This document shows positions 5,946 to 14,400 of a DNA stretch of 27,518 nt, in pieces. Position 1 is the first letter of the stretch; each line of letters starts with the position of its first letter. A program made the translations under genes and the position numbers. Under the pieces are notes generated by a model, which saw only the letters and a program-made list of their open reading frames with translations, was not told the DNA's origin and ran no database searches. Location: NCBI GenBank assembly GCA_030625905.1, contig DAOUQA010000003.1:1-27518 (forward strand). Reading direction: 5' to 3'. This DNA is from Kiritimatiellales bacterium. Its GTDB lineage: Bacteria; Verrucomicrobiota; Kiritimatiellia; Kiritimatiellales; Pontiellaceae.

Positions 5946-8333
5946 ATGAAATACAGACGAATTCCACTGCCGATGCTATCTCTTCTATCGACTGCGGCCC
6001 TGTTGCTCCAGGCAATGGCTCAAACGACGCCTTCCGCTCCCGAAGCCCCCCTCATGGCCGCGCCGCAGCAGGTGGTAGCAACTCCACAAAGAGCCGAAAA
6101 GCTCTATTCCTTCAAGTTCGAGGGAGCCGACCTCGACACCGTGATGCAGACCTACTGCGAATGGACGGAGAAAATCTATCTGAAGAACGACGCCGTAAAG
6201 GCCACCATCACCCTCAAGGCCAGCGATCTCACCAAACAGGAATGCATCCATGTGGTCGAAGCCATTCTGGGCATGAACAACATTGCCTTGGTTTCTATGG
6301 ACAACAAGTTCCTAAAGGTGGTCCAATCAACCGCCCCCGACCTTGGCGGGCAAGGCCTTGAAATCAACATTGACCCCGAACACCAATACGGCGGCACCGA
6401 CAAGCTTGTCACGCAGATCATCCAGCTCCAGCACGTCAAAATCCCGGAAGTGCAAACCGCCATCCAGCATGTGATGCATGCCTACGGGAAAATCATGGCG
6501 TTGGAACGAAGCAATAGCCTGATGATTACGGATACCGAAGCCAATATCCAGCGAGTCCGCGAACTGCTTGAATTCATCGACCAACCCAGCGCAGGCATCG
6601 AACCTCGCATCTACAAAATCAAGTATGCCAACGCAACCGAAATTGCATCCATGCTTAACGAAATCATTACCGTGGCGCAGGGCGGCCAACCCACCACCGG
6701 CAGCTCGAGAACCCGTACCCCTCCGGGGGTGATTCGCGCCCGAAACACCGCAGCAAAACCAGCCGCACCCACACAGGCCACCATTTCCTCGACCCAGTCC
6801 GGCGGCAACGTCATTATTCAAGGCACAGCCAAAGTGATTTCCGACGAACGCACCAACATCATCATCATCTTCTCGCAGGAGGAAAACTTCGAGTTCTTCG
6901 ACAAGATTATCAAGGATCTCGACGCCGAGGTCGACCCGGCCATTACCTTCGAGGTCGTCAATCTCGAATATGCCGATGCTGAAGATCTGGCCGGCACGCT
7001 CAACGAACTCGTTGGCGCGGCGACCGGAACCGGATCGCGCGGCAGCACCAGTTCCTCCCGCAGTGGTTCGTCCCGCACCAGCGGCATCCAGCGCTCCAGC
7101 AGCAGTTCATCCAGAAGCAGTTCGTCCCGCAGTAGCCGGGTTACCCCGAATGCCAGCCCTTCCGGTGCCTCGATCGAGAACCTTAGCCGCTTGTCGGAAG
7201 AGACTAGGATCCTGGCCGATGAACGCTCCAACTCCGTCCTACTCATGGGCGAAAAGTCCGATATCGCCGCCCTTAAGGAAGTCATCAAGAGCCTGGACAT
7301 CATGCTGGAGCAGGTGGTGATTGAAGCGGCTATTTTTGAAATTGGTCTAGGGAATGAGCTGAGACATGGAATTGACTGGCTTTACAAAAGTTTGGATGCG
7401 AACGGACAGACTCAAAAACTCGGAGCATGGGACGGGCAGTCACTTACTACCAACACCGTTAACAGTCTGATTTCCGGAGCGTTTAACTACTATCAAAACC
7501 TGTCGGGCCTCGATTCCCAAATCCTGATCAATCTTTCCAAAACCGACCAGGATGCCCGGCTGATTTCAACGCCGGTGATTATGACCACGGATAATACCGA
7601 AGCCACCTTGAGCATTGGCGAGCAACGCCCGGTGGTCACCTCGACTGATTCGTATTCCAGCAGCCTAGGCAGCCAGCGCTCCAACTATGAATACAAGGAT
7701 ATCGGCATCCAGCTCACCGTAACCCCGCGCATTAATCCCCAGCGCTTTGTGGTCATGGAGATCACGCAAAAGGCCGACCAGATTGGCACCATTGTTAAAA
7801 TCGATAACAACGAAGTCCCGACGATCCTTAATCGTGAATTCGAGGCTACTGTCACAGTTCCCGATAGAGGAACGGTTGTACTGGGCGGTCTGATGAGTTC
7901 GGAGATGAAAGATACCGTCAACAAAATACCGATTCTAGGCGATATTCCCCTGATTGGCCGCTACCTCTTCAGCTCGGTTAGCAAAGTAGAAGACCAGCGC
8001 GAGCTCATCGTTCTGATGACGCCCTATGTAATGACCAACATGGATGAAATGCAGAGGCAAACCGAACGGCTCTACAGGGGAACGGATCTCAAGCAGGAAG
8101 ACTGGGGAAAGGAAAACTGGTCGGAAAGCAAACTACGCCAGATTCCGGATGCCGAAGAAGAGCCCACCGCACAAAACCAGCCTGCGGAAGATCGACCCGA
8201 CACGGAACTCCAGCCCACCCCGGACACCGAAGAAGAATCAACTGCAAACACCACCTCCTCCGATCCGGAATCTCAAAAAGCGGCGGAAGATACAGACGAA
8301 ATGATCGAGTTGCTAAACTCCATGGATCAATAA
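5946..8333 (+). CDS. gspD: Type II secretion-like secretin (GspD/PulD family)
   Basis: The 795-residue protein is an outer-membrane secretin. A signal peptide (about 1-25, ending AMAQ) is followed by N0 (about 53-128), N1 (about 155-215), N2 (about 220-330) and N3 (about 335-455) domains. The secretin barrel domain spans about 455-700. It contains VPDRGTVVLGGLM and the closing block IPILGDIPLIGRYLFSS, typical of GspD/PilQ. An insertion almost entirely of Ser, Arg, Gly and Thr (361-405) interrupts N3, and an acidic, probably disordered tail runs from about 710 to 795. It would form the ring through which folded proteins leave the periplasm. No other gsp genes are visible, so the rest of the machine must lie elsewhere. 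The ATG has no strong Shine-Dalgarno. A MurC-like gene follows after 11 bp. Confidence 0.92.
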   Translation: MKYRRIPLPMLSLLSTAALLLQAMAQTTPSAPEAPLMAAPQQVVATPQRAEKLYSFKFEGADLDTVMQTYCEWTEKIYLKNDAVKATITLKASDLTKQECIHVVEAILGMNNIALVSMDNKFLKVVQSTAPDLGGQGLEINIDPEHQYGGTDKLVTQIIQLQHVKIPEVQTAIQHVMHAYGKIMALERSNSLMITDTEANIQRVRELLEFIDQPSAGIEPRIYKIKYANATEIASMLNEIITVAQGGQPTTGSSRTRTPPGVIRARNTAAKPAAPTQATISSTQSGGNVIIQGTAKVISDERTNIIIIFSQEENFEFFDKIIKDLDAEVDPAITFEVVNLEYADAEDLAGTLNELVGAATGTGSRGSTSSSRSGSSRTSGIQRSSSSSSRSSSSRSSRVTPNASPSGASIENLSRLSEETRILADERSNSVLLMGEKSDIAALKEVIKSLDIMLEQVVIEAAIFEIGLGNELRHGIDWLYKSLDANGQTQKLGAWDGQSLTTNTVNSLISGAFNYYQNLSGLDSQILINLSKTDQDARLISTPVIMTTDNTEATLSIGEQRPVVTSTDSYSSSLGSQRSNYEYKDIGIQLTVTPRINPQRFVVMEITQKADQIGTIVKIDNNEVPTILNREFEATVTVPDRGTVVLGGLMSSEMKDTVNKIPILGDIPLIGRYLFSSVSKVEDQRELIVLMTPYVMTNMDEMQRQTERLYRGTDLKQEDWGKENWSESKLRQIPDAEEEPTAQNQPAEDRPDTELQPTPDTEEESTANTTSSDPESQKAAEDTDEMIELLNSMDQ

Positions 8334-8344
8334 CCGGCTCCGAC

Positions 8345-9607
8345 ATGCAACACATTCATTTTATCGGCATCGGCGGGGTCGGCATGAACGGCCTCGCCCA
8401 ACTCGCCGCTCAATCCGGATATTCCGTCTCTGGCTCCGACCGCGCCTACAATCCCGAAGCCGAACTTTTTCGCTCTCTTGAAAAACTCGGTATCCAAATT
8501 TTCCCGCAAGATGGGTCGGGCATCACAGGAAAAACCGAACAGGTGGTCTACAGCACCGCCATCGAATCCAATAATCCAGACCTCCAGCAATCCAAGAAGC
8601 TAGGCATCCCCCTCCTCCACCGCGCCGAATTCCTCAAGAAGCTGATTGGCAACGACAAACTGATCGCCGTAGCCGGTACTGCCGGGAAAACCACCACCAC
8701 CGGCCTGCTCGGATGGATCTTCGAGTGTTTGGACAAAGACCCCTCCGTCTACAACGGCGCGGCAGTGCTCAACTGGAAGACTAATGGCTCGCTCGGCAAT
8801 GTCCGAAAAGGTAATTCCAACCTTTGGATCATCGAGGCCGACGAATCCGACAAGTCCTTCCTTAACTTCCACCCTGCCCACTCCATCATTACCAACATTT
8901 CAAAGGACCACTACGAGCTCGATGAACTCCATAAAATGTTCGACCAGTTTGAATCCCAAACCTCCACTATCACCATTCGGGGTCAGTCCTCGCATTCAAG
9001 CAAATGCTTGAATGCGAGGACTGACCCCTCTATCACCTTGAAAATGCTCGGAAAGCACAATCTGGAGAATGCGGCCTGTGCCATGCAGCTTTGCGAGGAA
9101 TTGGACATGGACACGGAGCGGGTTCGGGATGCAATCGCTCAATTCCAAGGTATTGAGCGACGATTGGAAATTGTCGGCGAGAACGATGGCGTGACGGTCA
9201 TCGACGACTATGCCCACAATCCGGCCAAGATTGCCGCAGCCCTGTCGGCTGTTGCCGAGGCCTATGGAACCGTCCACGCCTTCTGGCGCCCACATGGCTT
9301 TACGCCGCTGTTCCAAAACAAAAAGGATTTGATCCGGGTATTCAAGCAGTCGCAACCTAAGTCGCTCTTCGTTCTGCCCGTCTATTATGCGGGCGGAACG
9401 GTGGATCGTAAAACCACCTCGGAAGGTTTTGTTGAACAACTCAAATCAGCTGGCGTTCCGGCGTTGCTTGTGCCAGATTACGCGGCCTTGAAGCAAGAAC
9501 TGGAGCAGTGCGCCAAAGCTGGCGATGCCATCCTTGGAATGGGTGCACGTGACCCGGAGCTTCCACTGTTTTCAAAAAAACTGGTTGCCGAATGGAAAAC
9601 ACCCTGA
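8345..9607 (+). CDS. MurC-like Mur ligase with an in-frame palindromic insertion
   Basis: The 420-residue protein has the Mur ligase order. An N-terminal Rossmann domain begins IHFIGIGGVGMNGLAQL. The ATP loop is VAGTAGKTTTTG, then EADESDKSFL and TNISKDHYELD. The C-terminal domain contains GIERRLEIVG and DDYAHNPAKIAAAL. This is closest to MurC (UDP-N-acetylmuramate-alanine ligase) or Mpl. The usual GTHGKTTT reads GTAGKTTT, and DDYxHHP reads DDYAHNP. The central domain lacks roughly 50-60 residues expected just before GKHNLENA. At that point a 21-codon segment derived from a perfect palindrome interrupts the gene without shifting the frame. The gene could be a short family variant, an enzyme with another amino acid or peptide substrate, or an impaired gene. 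The last 16 bases overlap the next gene. Confidence 0.82.
   Translation: MQHIHFIGIGGVGMNGLAQLAAQSGYSVSGSDRAYNPEAELFRSLEKLGIQIFPQDGSGITGKTEQVVYSTAIESNNPDLQQSKKLGIPLLHRAEFLKKLIGNDKLIAVAGTAGKTTTTGLLGWIFECLDKDPSVYNGAAVLNWKTNGSLGNVRKGNSNLWIIEADESDKSFLNFHPAHSIITNISKDHYELDELHKMFDQFESQTSTITIRGQSSHSSKCLNARTDPSITLKMLGKHNLENAACAMQLCEELDMDTERVRDAIAQFQGIERRLEIVGENDGVTVIDDYAHNPAKIAAALSAVAEAYGTVHAFWRPHGFTPLFQNKKDLIRVFKQSQPKSLFVLPVYYAGGTVDRKTTSEGFVEQLKSAGVPALLVPDYAALKQELEQCAKAGDAILGMGARDPELPLFSKKLVAEWKTP
8967..9037. mobile_element. Palindromic element inserted in frame in the MurC-like gene, with 8-bp flanking repeats
   Basis: 8979-9002 and 9005-9028 are exact reverse complements (24 bp each, 2-nt centre AA). 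The arms begin GGGGTCAGTCCTCGC. The palindrome is bracketed by CTATCACC at 8967-8974 and again at 9030-9037, which looks like a target duplication. The distance between the two copies is 63 bp, exactly 21 codons. Removing one copy plus the element restores STITLKMLGKHN, a smooth Mur-ligase reading. The element has no coding capacity, so it must move in trans or by repair. Confidence 0.85.
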
Positions 9608-10404
9608 CCATTGAAAGCCCGCAAAACCCCCGCGTGAAAACAGCGGTGAGGCTGCGAAAGGGCAAGTTGCGCAAAGAGACCGACCGCACGCTTGTTGAAG
9701 GCTACCGTGAAATCCTTCGCGCAAGTGAAAGCAAATGGGAATTTATTGAACTCTATTTTTGCCCCGAGTTATATCTCGATCCCAATGCCGATCAATTGGT
9801 TTCCAATATCCACAATAGCGGAACACCGGTCTTTCAATGTTCCGAAGCTGCCTTCCGGAAAATGTCCTACCGCAATACACCGGACGGCCTGATGGCGCTT
9901 TCCCCCTTGGTCGGCAAATCGCTTAACGAGCTGGATCTTCCGGAAAAGCCGCTTTTGCTGATTGCGGAGAATCTGGAAAAACCGGGAAATCTCGGAACCA
10001 TTCTACGGACAGCGGATGCCACCGGCGTGGATGCCATCATTGTTTGCGGCAACAAGACCGACATCAATAATCCGAATGTGATCCGCGCGAGCATTGGAAC
10101 GCTCTTTTTTATGCCTGTCGCGGTGGCATCGACGGAAGAAACCCTCCAATGGCTTGGGGAACAGGGCATCCAAACGCTTGCGGCCCTTCCGGATGCCGAG
10201 CAGGAATATACCCATGCCGATATGCGGGGAGGCATCGCCATTGTGGTCGGATCGGAAGATGAAGGTTTAACGCAGAATTGGATCAATGGCTCCGATTTCC
10301 ATGTCAAAATTCCCATGCGGGGGAAGAACGACTCTCTCAATGTCGCCACCGCTTCCGCGGTTCTACTCTACGAAGCCCTGCGGCAACGCCAAAACCTCTC
10401 TTAA
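9592..10404 (+). CDS. SpoU/TrmH-family RNA 2'-O-methyltransferase
   Basis: The 270-residue protein has the two-domain plan of RlmB/TrmH-like enzymes. An N-terminal substrate-binding domain (about 1-100) opens with the family-typical IESPQNPRVKTAVRLRKGKLR. The SPOUT catalytic domain (about 105-265) contains three motifs: AENLEKPGNLGTILRTADATG, then IVVGSEDEGL, then IPMRGKNDSLNVATASAVLLYE. These form the knotted SAM-binding site, with the arginine in motif 1 typical of 2'-O-ribose methylation. The target is probably a 23S rRNA or tRNA nucleotide, but the sequence does not say which. The start overlaps the upstream Mur-ligase gene by 16 bases, which implies translational coupling. About 190 bp of AT-rich DNA follow before the next gene. 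Confidence 0.92.
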   Translation: MENTLTIESPQNPRVKTAVRLRKGKLRKETDRTLVEGYREILRASESKWEFIELYFCPELYLDPNADQLVSNIHNSGTPVFQCSEAAFRKMSYRNTPDGLMALSPLVGKSLNELDLPEKPLLLIAENLEKPGNLGTILRTADATGVDAIIVCGNKTDINNPNVIRASIGTLFFMPVAVASTEETLQWLGEQGIQTLAALPDAEQEYTHADMRGGIAIVVGSEDEGLTQNWINGSDFHVKIPMRGKNDSLNVATASAVLLYEALRQRQNLS

Positions 10405-10416
10405 AAAAGGGTTTTC

Positions 10417-10446
10417 TTGACCTGATAGAATTTTATCGGATCAAAT
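10417..10446 (+). promoter_or_regulatory. Possible promoter with operator-like palindrome
   Basis: TTGACC (10417-10422) is followed after 18 bp by TCAAAT (10441-10446), upstream of the small ribbon-helix-helix gene. GATA-N6-TATC (10424-10437) lies between them and could be an operator. The whole 10405-10590 gap is AT-rich, and a more proximal promoter is equally possible. Confidence 0.3.
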
Positions 10447-10590
10447 ATTCAACGAAAAGCCCCTACTCGTGTCGAAGCCTAAAAGAATTGGCTTTAGAGC
10501 CCATTCGGAATAAGTGTTTATTTTCATAGAATTTATGATTGCAAAATACAAAATAAACGATAAGGATCGTAAAAAAGAAGGAGGTAAATT

Positions 10591-10770
10591 ATGGCTACCA
10601 ATCCAGCAGGGAAAGGAACAAAGACAATTGGCATCAATATGAAAATGGAGATGGCCAAGGAGTTGGAGCGGCGTGCATCGTCCATGCAACTCTCCACGGG
10701 TGCTTATTGCAAAATCATCCTTGGCGAGTGGATCAAGTCGGGAAAGAAGCTACAACTAAAAGAATCCTGA
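10591..10770 (+). CDS. Small ribbon-helix-helix-like protein (59 aa)
   Basis: This short gene has an almost ideal ribosome binding site (GAAGGAGGT at 10578-10586, 4 bases before the ATG), and a strong terminator follows, so it is very likely expressed as its own unit. The product begins MATNPAGKGTKTIGINMKME. A basic strand (KTIGINM) is followed by a helix (AKELERRASSM), a turn (LSTG) and a second helix (AYCKIILGEWIKSG). This is the order of Arc/MetJ/CopG ribbon-helix-helix DNA-binding proteins, which dimerise through the strand and bind operator palindromes. The C-terminus is short and lysine-rich. No toxin gene adjoins it, so it may be an orphan regulator rather than an antitoxin. The fold assignment rests on pattern only. 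Confidence 0.78.
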   Translation: MATNPAGKGTKTIGINMKMEMAKELERRASSMQLSTGAYCKIILGEWIKSGKKLQLKES

Positions 10771-10793
10771 CCTTGGGTACTAAGGTAATCGAT

Positions 10794-10833
10794 AAAACCG
10801 GCCTCTAATCACATAGGGGTCGGTTTTGTTTTT
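10794..10833 (+). terminator. Rho-independent terminator after the small RHH gene
   Basis: AAAACCGGCCTCT (10794-10806) pairs with AGGGGTCGGTTTT (10815-10827), with one G-U pair and an 8-nt loop. GTTTTTG follows the stem. The A-rich 5' arm means it can act on both strands, and it lies near the 3' end of the convergent nitronate monooxygenase gene. A smaller hairpin CCTT/AAGG precedes it (10771-10785). Confidence 0.85.
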
Positions 10834-10998
10834 GATCCAACCGGTTTACCAACATGCAAACGATAAAGCAGATCGCCATTGGCGGTTCACCTGGCGGGTC
10901 GTAGTACGAAAACCGATAGAAAAATTCCACCTCAGGATGGGGAAAATTATTCTGCCCCCCAATTATTCTGCCGAACTTCTTGTAGGGAGGGTTTGGTT

Positions 10999-12432
10999 CT
11001 ATGCCCCCAGCAAAACACGCACAACATCGGCGGCGGCGAACTCCGTCTGGCCATTCGGGCAGAAACGCCCGACGGAAACAAGATCGTCCCCCATCGTGAT
11101 CAGACATTTTTCGTTGGTTCCATCCGGCAATCGCTGCGGCATTCCAACATTGGCAATGAGTGCGTTGCATAGGCATTTGCGCCCCACGGTATCCTCTTTA
11201 CACCCCCCTTTTGCCACGTAGGCGGCAACGGGTTCGGCCGGGCATCGGTAGCCAATCTTCCCGCCATCGCGCCGATACGCTTGGCGCAAGAAGGAGAGAT
11301 CGCACACGCGATGGCGCTGTTGATAAACCGCGTCGTCGGATAGGCTCCCTGCCAGTTCAGCCACTTTGAACGGAAACCCGGCCGGAGAAGCTAAAGGATC
11401 GGTGACGACGCGCGCCTTGCCGGCGAGGGCCTCGTAAATCAATTCATGACGCACCTCCGTCACCAGACCGGACTCTTCGCAGAGCGCAAAGGCCGTGCCT
11501 ACCTGCACGCCGCATGCCCCCTCGTCCAACGCGTATTGCAACCCTTCCGCCGACCCAAACGACCCGGCCAGCCAGAACGGAAGCCCGATGTCGCGGAAGG
11601 CCGAAAGCTTCGCCTCGTCGCGCAGTCCATAGATTGGCTCGCCGGCGGCGTTCAGGTTCATGCGCCCGCGAGGCGGTGCGTTATGGCCGCCCGCTAAATT
11701 GCCCTCGACAATGAATCCATCGATGGGGCCGCTCGCCTTGCGTAGAAGAATCGAGGCCAGCGCTTCCGATGAAACAACAGGGAAAAAATCCGGGATCGTC
11801 AACCCGTCCGGCGGAGCGGAACCCTCGACAAACTCCAAAGGGTCGAATGCCATGTTGCAGGTCTTGCTTCCACCATCCGCATCGGCAACGAGAATGGGAT
11901 ACTCCGCCGACTCGTGGTGCGACAGTGCGCGCAATACTTCCGGGACAGCCAAGGGTATCCCCGCACCCATGACAACCACGGCCACTCCCGCCAGCAACGC
12001 TCCGTAAATGGAGGGCAGATGGGGCATCTGGATCTTCTCAAGGTAGTTGATGCCGACCGGATTGGAATGGCCTTCCCGTGCGAGGAATACTTCCACGAAA
12101 TTACCCACGATGGAGAGTTCCATCGGCTCTTTCCGCCCTTCAAGATCAAGCATGGGAAGCCGCCGGTACGGGGCATCCTCGGACTTCCCGCCAGGAATGA
12201 AGAATGTATCGAGAATGCGTTGTGCCATGCGTGGAAAGGGAAAATGCTCGAAAGCACGGCGAGTGTGTCCGCCCGGATCACCATCCTGGAGACGCCGTGC
12301 GACGACCTCGGCAAGCCCCGTACCCGAGACAATGCCCAACTGGCCGATCCGAGAAACCGCTTGGGCAAGACGCCAGTTTGAGACACCGGCACCCATCCCT
12401 CCTTGAATAATTTTTACAGATGGAATTTGCAT
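10999..12432 (-). CDS. Nitronate monooxygenase / 2-nitropropane dioxygenase family flavoprotein
   Basis: The 477-residue protein is a TIM-barrel FMN enzyme of the NPD family. Motifs include the N-terminal IIQGGMGAGVSNWRLAQAVS (flavin phosphate side), NPVGINYLEK, and EGNLAGGHNAPPRG, whose histidine corresponds to the conserved active-site histidine. Near the C-terminal half of the barrel stands GACGVQVGTAFALCEESG. At 477 residues it is longer than typical nitronate monooxygenases (about 320-370). The extra C-terminal part (about 370-477) has a cysteine cluster (KGGCKEDTVGRKCLCNALIAN). Such long forms are related to PfaD and FabK-like enzymes, so the true substrate may not be a nitronate. The ATG at 12432 is chosen because the frame above it overlaps recN and lacks conserved features. 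No clear Shine-Dalgarno is visible. Confidence 0.82.
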   Translation of the reverse strand: MQIPSVKIIQGGMGAGVSNWRLAQAVSRIGQLGIVSGTGLAEVVARRLQDGDPGGHTRRAFEHFPFPRMAQRILDTFFIPGGKSEDAPYRRLPMLDLEGRKEPMELSIVGNFVEVFLAREGHSNPVGINYLEKIQMPHLPSIYGALLAGVAVVVMGAGIPLAVPEVLRALSHHESAEYPILVADADGGSKTCNMAFDPLEFVEGSAPPDGLTIPDFFPVVSSEALASILLRKASGPIDGFIVEGNLAGGHNAPPRGRMNLNAAGEPIYGLRDEAKLSAFRDIGLPFWLAGSFGSAEGLQYALDEGACGVQVGTAFALCEESGLVTEVRHELIYEALAGKARVVTDPLASPAGFPFKVAELAGSLSDDAVYQQRHRVCDLSFLRQAYRRDGGKIGYRCPAEPVAAYVAKGGCKEDTVGRKCLCNALIANVGMPQRLPDGTNEKCLITMGDDLVSVGRFCPNGQTEFAAADVVRVLLGA

Positions 12433-12670
12433 AGGGATTGAATATGGCGAATCCGGGCATGAATGGCTACGACATTCGCAAAAGATTGCGGAAATCGCTG
12501 GCCCGCATTTCTCGCCGGACTTCGGTGTGGAAACACGCAGGTTGCGTTGCATCAGGTGCTGGCCGCAATCCGACGGATAACGGCGTGTGGGACACTCCGA
12601 GATCGGCGGGCAAGGCAAGGGGCTGAGGGGGTATGTGGGCTTGCAGAAAATTTCCGTCGAAAAATACGGG

Positions 12671-14338
12671 CTAGCCGGACTGAGCCAGCATTTCCTTGGC
12701 ATGCTGAAAGGTGACGTTGGTACTATCCTTTCCGCCAAGCATACGGGCGATTTCTTCCGGACGGGATTCTTTGTCAAGCAGCTGCACCTCGGTATAGGTA
12801 CGGCCCCCCTCGACTTTTTTCGAAACAGCAAGGTGCGTGGTGCCGCAGGCCGCCACCTGCGGAAGATGGGTGATGCAGATGAGCTGGTGGCACTCCGCCA
12901 CCTGCGCGAGCTTGCGCCCTACCGCCCCGCCAATTTCGCCGCCGACATTGGCATCGATTTCGTCAAAAACCAGCACGGGAATCCGGTCGTGTCGCGCCAG
13001 CACCGCCTTGGTGGCCAGCATGACGCGCGAGATTTCCCCGCTAGAGGCAATCATGCGCAACGGACGCATTTCCTCACCGGCATTCGGCGCAAAGCCAAAT
13101 TCAATTTCATCCATGCCCGACGGACCGGGTGTGCAGGGAGTGAGCTGCACATCGAAGAACCCGTGTTCGAAACCAATATCGACAAGCTCCCTGGTGATGC
13201 ATCCGGAAAGATGGTCGGCCACGTTCTCGCGCTTGCCACGAAGTTCAAGCCCGGCCTTCTCCACAGACTGTAAAACCACCTCCAGCCCGGCCTGCAGTTC
13301 CGCGCGTTTTTTGTCGCGTCCGCGCAATTCATCCAATTGCTGTTTCCACGTTTCGCGGTTTTGAAGGATTTCCTCAACGGTCGCGCCATACTTTCGCTTC
13401 AGCGTTTGGTAGGTCGTAAGGCGGTCGTCGAGCCACTGCATGCGTTCGGGACTGGCGTCAATCCCGGCGGCGGAGCTTTCGATGGACCGCACCACTTCCT
13501 GCACCTGTGCAACCGCGCTCTCGACTTCGTCGTGCCACTCCTGCGCTTCAGGCATCAGCTTGACCAACTGGTTCAGGTTTCGCTGTGCGGCGGCAAGCGC
13601 ATCGAACGCACAACCCTCATCACTGCCGGTCAAGGCATTGACGGTTCCATTGGCGAGCTCGATCACTTGCTGGGAGTTGGCGATGACACTGTGCTCTTCT
13701 TCAACCTGCCCGTCCTCTTCGACAGATAGTTTCGCGGCCTCGATTTCAGCAATCCGGTAGGCCAGAAATTCAATTTGCCGATCCAGATCCTCCTCATTAT
13801 CGGAGTTGAGTGCATCGATTTTCCTTTGGATCTCGCACAACTTTGAATACTCAGCCTGATAGGCCGCCGTGGCATTGCCCACCTGCCCAAAGGCGTCTAG
13901 GATCCCAAGCTGGGTTCCGGTATCGAGCAACGACTGGTGGTCGTATGGACCGTGCATGTCCACAAGCACATTGCCGAGCCGCTTGAGCACCTGCAGGGTG
14001 ACGGGTTCATCATTCACCATCGTCTTGCTGGATGAGCTGGTTATCACACGCCGGATAATCAACAGTCCACCCGCGCAAGGCTCCAGACCAATGTCCGAAA
14101 GGATGGCATCGACGTGCGCGGTATCCTCGAGGCCGAATTCAGCATAGACTGAACAGGCGGTTTCGCCGGTGCGAATCATCGACTTATCCGCCCGTTCGCC
14201 GAGCAAAAGCCGCAACGCACCAATCAACAGTGATTTTCCCGCACCGGTTTCGCCGGTAATCACATTCAGCCCGTCATTGAAACCGACTTTTGCATCGTCA
14301 ACGAGCGCAAGGTTCTTGATTTTCAGGTTCCTGAGCAT
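12671..14338 (-). CDS. recN: DNA repair protein RecN (SMC-like ATPase)
   Basis: The 555-residue protein has the RecN architecture. The N-terminal ABC head half starts MLRNLKIKNLALVDDAKVGF, with Walker A GETGAGKS at 29-36. A long central region rich in Glu, Gln and Leu (about 155-370) forms two antiparallel coiled-coil arms. The C-terminal head half carries the ABC signature ASSGEISRVMLATKAVL, Walker B LVFDEIDANVGG and the switch motif CITHLPQVAACG. RecN gathers and holds broken DNA ends during double-strand-break repair. No SOS box was recognised upstream. The small membrane-protein gene lies 62 bp upstream on the same strand, and the flavoprotein gene lies 238 bp downstream. That 238-bp gap shows no gene. 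Confidence 0.96.
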   Translation of the reverse strand: MLRNLKIKNLALVDDAKVGFNDGLNVITGETGAGKSLLIGALRLLLGERADKSMIRTGETACSVYAEFGLEDTAHVDAILSDIGLEPCAGGLLIIRRVITSSSSKTMVNDEPVTLQVLKRLGNVLVDMHGPYDHQSLLDTGTQLGILDAFGQVGNATAAYQAEYSKLCEIQRKIDALNSDNEEDLDRQIEFLAYRIAEIEAAKLSVEEDGQVEEEHSVIANSQQVIELANGTVNALTGSDEGCAFDALAAAQRNLNQLVKLMPEAQEWHDEVESAVAQVQEVVRSIESSAAGIDASPERMQWLDDRLTTYQTLKRKYGATVEEILQNRETWKQQLDELRGRDKKRAELQAGLEVVLQSVEKAGLELRGKRENVADHLSGCITRELVDIGFEHGFFDVQLTPCTPGPSGMDEIEFGFAPNAGEEMRPLRMIASSGEISRVMLATKAVLARHDRIPVLVFDEIDANVGGEIGGAVGRKLAQVAECHQLICITHLPQVAACGTTHLAVSKKVEGGRTYTEVQLLDKESRPEEIARMLGGKDSTNVTFQHAKEMLAQSG

Positions 14339-14400
14339 GCCGGGGCACCGTATTTAAACGGGGGGGATGGTCGGAAAATCTGGAGATGCGGGTGACAAAA

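Noticed and set aside
10834..10998. Small open frames between the terminator and the flavoprotein gene
   Set aside because: Short, without a ribosome binding site or motif, and antisense to a well-supported gene end.
12433..12831. N-terminal extension of the flavoprotein frame upstream of 12432
   Set aside because: It would overlap recN by 161 bp. The conserved NPD sequence begins right after the ATG at 12432, and the upstream residues are rich in Pro, Ser and Cys with no domain character.
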